From assembly GCF_014084105.1 (NCBI RefSeq), contig NZ_CP048289.1:443922-507921 (forward strand): a stretch of 64,000 bases of DNA, read 5' to 3'. Made by a program: the position numbers and the translations under genes. Of the stretch, positions 58,846 to 64,000 are shown piece by piece (the first letter of the stretch is position 1; each line of letters starts with the position of its first letter). This DNA comes from Streptacidiphilus sp. P02-A3a. GTDB lineage: Bacteria; Actinomycetota; Actinomycetes; Streptomycetales; Streptomycetaceae. The notes beneath the pieces are model-generated. The model saw only the letters and a list, made by a program, of their open reading frames with translations. It was not told the origin of the DNA and did not search any database.

Positions 58846-59763
58846 GTGAGCACTCCTTCCGTGGACCCCCTAGAACCACTCGCGCAGCTGCCCGGCGTCC
58901 CCGAGGCGGTCGCCGAGGCCCGCCGCGCGGTGGACCGCCTCTACGGCCACCGGGTGATGCGCCGCCGGGCCGCCGAGGTGACCTCGGAGTCGGCGCTGCG
59001 CGGAGCGCGGGCCTCCGCCGCCCTGGACGGCGCGGACTGGCCGCTGGAGGAGGTCCGCCGGCGCACCGACTTCGGCGGCGACCCGCAGGCCCGCACCGTC
59101 GGCGGGGCGCTGCGGCTGAACGCCGAGGCCGGGCAACTACTCGGCACCTGGCGGCACTCGCCGCTGCAGGTGCTCGCCCGGCTGCACCTGCTCGCCGCCG
59201 GGGACCTGGATCCCGCGGCCGGACGCCCGCGCCAGGGCGGCGAACAGCCGACCGAGCTCTTCGGGGCGACCCTGCCGGCCGCCGAGGGCATCGGCGCCCC
59301 GGACGCCGCGCCCGTCTCCGCGCCCGCCGCGAAGTACGAGCTGCCGCCCGCGCCCGGCGCCGACGAGGCCGCCGCGCGGCTGGACGCGCTCGCCCAGCTG
59401 CTGGCCGCCAGGGGCGGCAAGAAGCACCCCAACGAGCGCACCGCCCCGGCACTGGTGGTGGCCGCGGTGGTGCACGGCGAGCTGATGACGCTGCGGCCCT
59501 TCGGCAGCCACAACGGCCTGGTGGCGCGCGCGGCGCAGCGGGTCGTGCTGATCGCCGAGGGCCTCGACCCGCAGGCCATCTGCCCGGTGGAGGTCGGCCT
59601 GGCGGAGTTGGGCACGGACGCCTACCGCAACGCGCTCGGCGGCTACGCCTCCGGTGGCGCCGAGGGCATGGCGCTGTGGCTCGGGCACTGCGCGGCGGCG
59701 CTGCGGCTGGGCGTGCGGGAGAGCACGGCGGTCTGCGAGGCGATGCAGCGCGGCATGGTCTGA
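58846..59763 (+). CDS. Fic-family-like protein with a degenerate catalytic motif
   Basis: GTG 58846 is preferred, as the conserved part begins near S-T-P-S-V; GGAGG directly abuts it. 305 residues, helical. The C-terminal half resembles the Fic domain, with ERTAPALVVAAVVHGELMTL ahead of RPFGSHNGLVARAAQRVVLI. The Fic signature H-P-F-x-x-G-N-G-R reads R-P-F-G-S-H-N-G-L: the catalytic His is Arg and the final Arg is Leu, so AMP transfer is unlikely. Proteins of this kind are conserved near the ssd/tadA cluster in Streptomyces. The function is unknown. It is divergent from the ParA-like gene. Confidence 0.7.
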   Translation: MSTPSVDPLEPLAQLPGVPEAVAEARRAVDRLYGHRVMRRRAAEVTSESALRGARASAALDGADWPLEEVRRRTDFGGDPQARTVGGALRLNAEAGQLLGTWRHSPLQVLARLHLLAAGDLDPAAGRPRQGGEQPTELFGATLPAAEGIGAPDAAPVSAPAAKYELPPAPGADEAAARLDALAQLLAARGGKKHPNERTAPALVVAAVVHGELMTLRPFGSHNGLVARAAQRVVLIAEGLDPQAICPVEVGLAELGTDAYRNALGGYASGGAEGMALWLGHCAAALRLGVRESTAVCEAMQRGMV

Positions 59764-60163
59764 GCGGCTGAGCGGACCGGGCGCGGGCCTCCTGCGGACG
59801 CCACGGCTCCCGGACCTCACGGCTGTCGGACACACAGATGCGGCGGCACCTCTCGGTGCCGCCGCTGGCACAGGATCCCAAGTGACCATGCGTGCGCCAG
59901 TGAGTGCCCATCCGGCCGGGATCCAGCCCGTTGACCGGGTGCGGCGGCCCTATCGCGGGTCGGCTGCACGTGGGTGCTCGGTATCTGTGCGCGGTCCGTG
60001 GGGCCTGAAACTCCGTGGTCCCGGTGTTCTGGGGCCACCCGGTCTCGCGGGCCGTCTGCTTTCAGTTGTAGCGCGGTTTCCGGGAAAGCGGAACCTGGGG
60101 ACGCATTTCTTTACCCTTTCCGCCGCTCCCCGCTCCCCGCTCCCCGCTCGCTCGACGCCTTGC
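59764..60163. terminator. Gap between convergent genes with a hairpin terminator
   Basis: 400 bp without a gene. CGGCGGCACC (59841-59850) pairs with GGTGCCGCCG (59855-59864) across four bases and likely ends the Fic-like transcript. A short tandem of CGCTCCC units lies at about 60124-60150, just before the end of the HAD gene. Confidence 0.6.
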
Positions 60164-61024
60164 TCAGGCGCTCGACGCCCGCCGCCTGGCGGCGTACCAG
60201 ACCAGCCCGGCCGTGGCCGCCGCCGCGCCCACGGCGGCCGCGGCCAGCACCGGGCGGCTGCTGACCGCCGTCAGCGACGAACTGCGCTGCTTCAGCCGGA
60301 CCGGACGGCTGAACAGCAGCACCGGCCAGTCCCGGGCCTGCGCCTCACGGCGCAGACCCCGGTCCGGGTTCACCGCGAAGGGGTTCCCGACCGCCTCCAG
60401 CAGCGGCACGTCGGTCACCGAGTCGCTGTAGGCGAAGCTGCGTTCGAGGTCGTAGCCCTCGACGGCGGCGAGCTCGCGGATCGCCACCGCCTTGTTCCCG
60501 GCGTAGGCGTAGAAGTCGATCTCGCCGGTGTAGCACCCGTCGGCCTCGGCCATCCGGGTCGCGATCACGTGGTCCGCACCGAGCATCCGGCCGATGGGCT
60601 CGACGATCTCGGAGCCGGAGCTGCTGACGATCACCACGTCGCGTCCGGCCGTGTGGTGCTCCTCGATCAGCGAGGCGGCCTCGTCGTAGATCAGAGGGTC
60701 GATCAGCTCGTGCAGCGTCTCGGCGACGATCTCCCGCACGAGTTGCACGTTCCAGCCCCGGCACAGGGAGGAGAGGTACTCGCGCATCTTCTCCATCTGG
60801 TCGTGGTCCGCGCCCCCGGCCAGGAACACGAACTGGGCGTAGGCGCTCTTCAGGACGGCGCGGCGGTTGATCAGACCGCCCCGGTACAGCGGCCTGCTGA
60901 AGGCGAAAGCGCTGGACTTCGCGATCACCGTCTTGTCGAGGTCGAAGAAAGCCGCTGTTCGCGGGGGTCGGGAGTGCGGTGACGGGGCGGCTGGGAAGTA
61001 CTGGAGGTGGTTATCCACGAACAC
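60164..61024 (-). CDS. HAD-superfamily phosphatase (subfamily IB) with a C-terminal membrane helix
   Basis: ATG 61024. 286 residues: motif I TAAFFDLDKTVIAKSSAFAF with Asp28 and Asp30, motif II VVIVSSSGSEIVEPIGRMLG, and motif III/IV SFAYSDSVTDVPLLEAVGNP followed by FAVNPDRGLRREAQARDWPV. This resembles SerB-like phosphatases of actinobacteria. The C-terminal AAAAVGAAAATAGLVWYAAR is one membrane helix. The substrate is unknown; phosphoserine, lysophosphatidic acid or related phosphates are possible. It diverges from the ssd/tadA operon in Streptomyces genomes, as here. Confidence 0.85.
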   Translation of the reverse strand: MFVDNHLQYFPAAPSPHSRPPRTAAFFDLDKTVIAKSSAFAFSRPLYRGGLINRRAVLKSAYAQFVFLAGGADHDQMEKMREYLSSLCRGWNVQLVREIVAETLHELIDPLIYDEAASLIEEHHTAGRDVVIVSSSGSEIVEPIGRMLGADHVIATRMAEADGCYTGEIDFYAYAGNKAVAIRELAAVEGYDLERSFAYSDSVTDVPLLEAVGNPFAVNPDRGLRREAQARDWPVLLFSRPVRLKQRSSSLTAVSSRPVLAAAAVGAAAATAGLVWYAARRRASSA

Positions 61025-61551
61025 GAGGATATGCGCCCTCCATTCGGCCCAAGGGCAGGCGCGTGGGTTTGCTCAGGAAGGGCCTCGGGTACACCATGAG
61101 GGTCACGGCTCGTTCGCGACCGTGCCACCCCGGTCTGGCTCCTCCCCCCCGAGTCGGACTGTGGAGGACGACCCCCGCTCTCCCCCCCGGCGGGGGTCGT
61201 CGCATGTCCGCCGACCCCGCGCCGCCACGCCGGTTCCGGGCCGCGCCCGGGTTCCGCGCCGCGTCCGGCGGTCGCCCTCCGCTCGGATCCCGCTCCTTCG
61301 GCTGCTCCTTCGACTGCGCCTGATCTGCCACTGATCGGTTCATGCGACTGGCGGCGTCAATCTGACGGCAGGTAAGCCACCCCTCCGTGTGGCCGGGTTT
61401 TCCACACCCCCTGCTTTGTCCCCAGATTGCGTTCCCGCTTCCTTCGCGGCTTCGGAAAAGCGGCAGTGTTGTCGGTACCCAAAGAACGCGCCGCAGTGAG
61501 CACTGCGTGCGTCGTTCCTCACTCATCGCGTTCGCCATACGGGGGAAAGCC
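61025..61551. other. Divergent region before ssd, with a strong hairpin
   Basis: 527 bp without a gene. ACGACCCCCGC (61169-61179) and GCGGGGGTCGT (61191-61201) form an 11-bp stem with an 11-nt loop, a possible terminator or leader structure. The stretch 61330-61550 is AT-richer and should hold the promoter of the ssd operon. Some frames are open but lack family features. Confidence 0.5.
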
Positions 61552-62676
61552 ATGACCGGCACAGGTATTGGGACATCGTCCGCCGCATCGTCCGAGGGTC
61601 CGTCCGGCAGCTCCTGGCCCGTCGGCCCGCTGCTGATCACCGAGGACGAGGCGCTGATCGAACAGCTGCTGCGGATCTGCGCGGCCGCGGGCGCGGTCCC
61701 GCGGCTCGTGGGCGGCGCGCCACCGGGGCGCCAGGAGTGGGAGGCCGCCCCGCTGGTGGTGGTCGGCGACGACGTCGCGGACCGGCTGGCCGGGCTCGCT
61801 CCGCGCCCCCAGGTGCTGCTCGTGGGGCGGGACTTGGACGATGTGGACGTCTGGCGCCGGGCCGTGGTGGCCGGTGCCCGGCACGTGGTGTTCCTGCCCG
61901 ACGGCGAGTCCTGGCTGCGGGACCGCATCGCCGACGCGGCCGAGGGCGTCGGCGGGCAGGCGCTCACGGTGGCGGTGCTCGGCGGCCGGGGCGGCGCCGG
62001 GGCGTCGACGCTGGCCTGCGCGCTGGCGGTCACCGCCGCCCGGGAGGGGCACCGCGCGGTGCTGGTCGACGGCGACCCGCTGGGCGGCGGCCTCGACGTC
62101 CTGCTCGGCGGCGAGGGCGCGGCCGGGCTGCGCTGGCCCGACCTGGCCGGATCCCGCGGCCGGGTCAACGCCGCCGAGTTGGAGCGCTCGCTGCCCCGGC
62201 TGCACGAGTTGACCGCACTGAGCTGGGATCGAGGGGACCTGCTGAACATCCCGGTGGAGGCCATGCGCACGGTCCTCGGCGCCGCCCGCAGAGGCGGCGG
62301 GGTGGTCGTGCTGGATCTTCCCCGCTGGATCGACGAGACCGCGGGGGAGGCACTGGAGCAGTCCGATCTGGGACTGCTGGTGGTCCCGGCTGAGCTGCGG
62401 GCCATGACCGCGTCCGGCCGGGTCGCCGCCGCCGTGCGGATGCGGCTCTCCGACCTGCGCGCGGTGGTGCGCGGTCCCGCGCCCAGCGGCGTGACCGGGG
62501 CCGAGGTCGCCCGGGGGCTGCGGCTCCCCCTCGCCGGGGAACTGCTGGCCGAGCCCGGCCTGGTGACCGACCTGGAGCGGGGCAGACCGCCCGGCGCCCG
62601 GGCCAGGGGTCCACTCGGGCGCTTCTGCTCGGCCTTCCTGACGCAGGTGCTGCCCGGCGCGGGGGTGGCCGTATGA
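61552..62676 (+). CDS. ssd: Septum-site determining protein Ssd / CpaE-like ATPase
   Basis: ATG 61552; longer upstream frames lack a family-like N-terminus. 374 residues: an N-terminal receiver-like half (PLLITEDEALIEQLLRICAA) and a C-terminal MinD-like half starting LTVAVLGGRGGAGASTLACA, in which the deviant Walker A reads G-G-R-G-G-A-G-A-S-T, then AVLVDGDPLGGGLDVLLGGE and VVVLDLPRWIDETAGEALEQ. It is the usual first gene of the actinobacterial tad locus, guiding pilus or septum placement. The stop overlaps the next start (ATGA), so it is coupled to tadA. Confidence 0.9.
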   Translation: MTGTGIGTSSAASSEGPSGSSWPVGPLLITEDEALIEQLLRICAAAGAVPRLVGGAPPGRQEWEAAPLVVVGDDVADRLAGLAPRPQVLLVGRDLDDVDVWRRAVVAGARHVVFLPDGESWLRDRIADAAEGVGGQALTVAVLGGRGGAGASTLACALAVTAAREGHRAVLVDGDPLGGGLDVLLGGEGAAGLRWPDLAGSRGRVNAAELERSLPRLHELTALSWDRGDLLNIPVEAMRTVLGAARRGGGVVVLDLPRWIDETAGEALEQSDLGLLVVPAELRAMTASGRVAAAVRMRLSDLRAVVRGPAPSGVTGAEVARGLRLPLAGELLAEPGLVTDLERGRPPGARARGPLGRFCSAFLTQVLPGAGVAV

Positions 62677-63893
62677 ACACCCCCGGCCGCTCCCCGGTGC
62701 GCGGCCGCCAGCGCGAGGCACTGGTGGACACCGTACGGCTACGGCTCGCCGAGGCCGGTGCCCAGCCGGGTACGACCGAGGTCGCGGCGGCGCTCCGGGC
62801 CCAGGGCCACCCCTACGGTTCGACGGAAGTCCAGGAACTGGTGCGGCAGTTGCGCTCGGACATGGTCGGCGCCGGGCCACTGGATCCGCTGCTCGCCGAC
62901 CCGGCCGTGACCGACGTACTGGTCAACGGCCCCAACGAGGTCTGGCTGGACCGGGGCGGCGGCCTGGAACGCGTGCCCGGCGTCCGCTTCGCGGACCGGC
63001 AGGCCGTCCGGCGGCTCGCCCAGCGGCTGGCCACCGCCGCCGGGCGAAGACTCGACGACGCCCGCCCCTGGGCGGACGCCCGGCTGCCCGACGGCACCAG
63101 GCTGCACGCGGTGCTGCCGCCGGTCGCGGTCGGCTGCACCCACATCTCACTGCGGGTCAGCCGGGCCCGGCCGTTCACCCTGCCCGAGCTGGTGCGCGCC
63201 GGGTCAATCCCGGGGCCGGGCGCGGCACTGCTCCGGGCGATGGTCAGGTCCCGGCTGTCCTACGTCGTCAGCGGGGGCACCGGGACCGGGAAGACCACCC
63301 TGCTCGCGGCGCTGCTCGGGCTGGTCGGCCCGGGGGAGCGGCTGGTCATCGTGGAGGACTCGGCGGAGCTGCGCCCGGGGCATCCCCACGTCGTCCGGCT
63401 GGAGGGCCGCTCAGCGAACCAGGAGGGCGCCGGGGCGGTGGAGCTGCGTGACCTGGTCCGGCAGGCACTGCGGATGCGTCCCGACCGGCTGGTGGTCGGC
63501 GAGGTGCGGGGCGCCGAGGTGGTCGACTTCCTGGCCGCCCTGAACACCGGCCACGCGGGCGGTGCCAGCACGGTTCACGCCAACGCGGCGGCGGACGTCC
63601 CGGCCCGGCTGGAGGCGCTGGCCTCGACCGCGGGCCTGGACCGCGCCGCGCTCCACAGCCAGCTCGCCGCCGCGCTGGACGCCGTCGTCCACCTGGTGCG
63701 GGACAGCGACGGGCTGCGGCGGGTGGCCGAGGTCCGGCTGCTGCGCCGGGCGGCGGACGGCCTGGTCGACACCGAACCGGCGGTCCGGTTCACACCGGGC
63801 GGCGAACTGCGGCCCGGCAGCGGCTGGGCCCGTCTGGCCGACCTGTGCGGCCCCGGCGAACGACCAAGGGAACGGCAGGGGTGGTCGGTATGA
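62673..63893 (+). CDS. tadA: TadA/CpaF-type secretion ATPase
   Basis: ATG 62673, four-base overlap with ssd. 406 residues: DMVGAGPLDPLLADPAVTDV and LVNGPNEVWLDRGGGLERVP in the N-terminal region, Walker A YVVSGGTGTGKTTLLAALLG, the Asp box RLVIVEDSAELRPGHPHVVR, Walker B RPDRLVVGEVRGAEVVDFLA and the His box ALNTGHAGGASTVHANAAAD. It powers a type II-like/Flp pilus machine of the tad type. The stop overlaps the next gene's ATG, so the operon continues beyond the window. Confidence 0.93.
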   Translation: MNTPGRSPVRGRQREALVDTVRLRLAEAGAQPGTTEVAAALRAQGHPYGSTEVQELVRQLRSDMVGAGPLDPLLADPAVTDVLVNGPNEVWLDRGGGLERVPGVRFADRQAVRRLAQRLATAAGRRLDDARPWADARLPDGTRLHAVLPPVAVGCTHISLRVSRARPFTLPELVRAGSIPGPGAALLRAMVRSRLSYVVSGGTGTGKTTLLAALLGLVGPGERLVIVEDSAELRPGHPHVVRLEGRSANQEGAGAVELRDLVRQALRMRPDRLVVGEVRGAEVVDFLAALNTGHAGGASTVHANAAADVPARLEALASTAGLDRAALHSQLAAALDAVVHLVRDSDGLRRVAEVRLLRRAADGLVDTEPAVRFTPGGELRPGSGWARLADLCGPGERPRERQGWSV

Positions 63894-64000
63894 GCGCCCT
63901 GGACAGCACGAACGGAGTGAGCACGGTGAGCGGAATGGACGCGTGGGGATCGGTCGCCGGGGCGCTTCAGGTCCCGGCGCAGGTGGTGCAGGTGACCGCG
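63890..64000 (+). CDS. tadB: TadB-like protein, 5' end only
   Basis: ATG 63890 overlaps the tadA stop (ATGA) and the frame stays open to the window edge (37 codons). The visible part, with SGMDAWGSVAGALQVPAQVV, is not diagnostic, but in this locus the next gene encodes the TadB/type II secretion F-like membrane protein. The identification rests on gene order. Confidence 0.55.
   Translation, partial: MSALDSTNGVSTVSGMDAWGSVAGALQVPAQVVQVTA

Noticed and set aside
61519-62880. 453-codon open frame on the minus strand
   Set aside because: Antisense to ssd and the start of tadA; no domain.
1-64000. tRNA or rRNA genes
   Set aside because: No cloverleaf or rRNA-like sequence was noticed on either strand; a tRNAscan run would be decisive.

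Overview
The window is high-GC actinobacterial DNA, most likely from a Streptomycetaceae member (Streptomyces, Kitasatospora or Streptacidiphilus). Evidence includes frequent GTG/TTG starts, 4-nt stop/start overlaps, DUF2637 and MobC/relaxase mobilisation genes, an EACC1/caspase conflict module, and a right-hand block (nth, Nudix, MarP, nhaA, acs, beta carbonic anhydrase, ssd/tadA/tadB) that looks like the conserved chromosome core of that family. No database could be searched; all names come from motifs and remembered family sequences.

Layout. (1) 1-11.1 kb: a decayed integrative mobilizable element. It holds the 3' part of a large serine integrase, a convergent recombination directionality factor whose natural start reads ATA, an XRE regulator, a winged-helix protein, a DUF2637 membrane protein, MobC, a relaxase, and a GHKL ATPase cut short by a complete IS1182-type element (8678-10499), followed by transposase debris. 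(2) 11.3-14.6 kb: an FAD/NAD(P)-binding protein fused to APS kinase, then a frameshifted cysD and a truncated cysN. (3) 14.7-16.2 kb: a MurA-like enolpyruvyl transferase with an N-terminal HTH domain and a perfect palindrome at its start. (4) 16.3-40.4 kb: a divergent biosynthetic gene cluster built from free-standing NRPS-like enzymes. The minus-strand operon carries class II aldolase, DUF2332, Nudix, LeuC-like, LeuD-like, sulfotransferase, condensation protein, double ABC exporter, ferritin-like oxygenase, fatty acyl-AMP ligase, acyl-CoA dehydrogenase, acyl carrier protein and a second condensation protein. The plus-strand arm carries a GT4 glycosyltransferase, hexapeptide acyltransferase, adenylating enzyme, carrier protein, second adenylating enzyme, transglutaminase-like protein and D-2-hydroxyacid dehydrogenase. 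(5) 41.0-41.35 kb: a small degenerate type I-E-like CRISPR array without cas genes. (6) 43.1-48.1 kb: three in-line copies of nth (endonuclease III). Only the third is complete. Each contains the same 28-bp core, and between the cores lie two short cassettes, one with EACC1-caspase and one with a VapBC-like pair. (7) 48.1-64 kb: core genes.

How the genes may work together. In the cluster, an acyl chain would be activated by the acyl-AMP ligase, loaded on the carrier protein, dehydrogenated and oxidised, then joined by the free-standing condensation enzymes to units activated by the plus-strand ligases. Glycosyl, acyl and sulfate groups could be added before export. The CysC domain next door could help supply PAPS for the sulfotransferase. 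This is inference; no product is recognised.

The most unusual structure is the nth locus. The cassettes appear to enter nth at a fixed internal site and to bring their own replacement 5' half of the gene, so that a full-length repair enzyme is rebuilt after each insertion while defence or addiction genes accumulate upstream.
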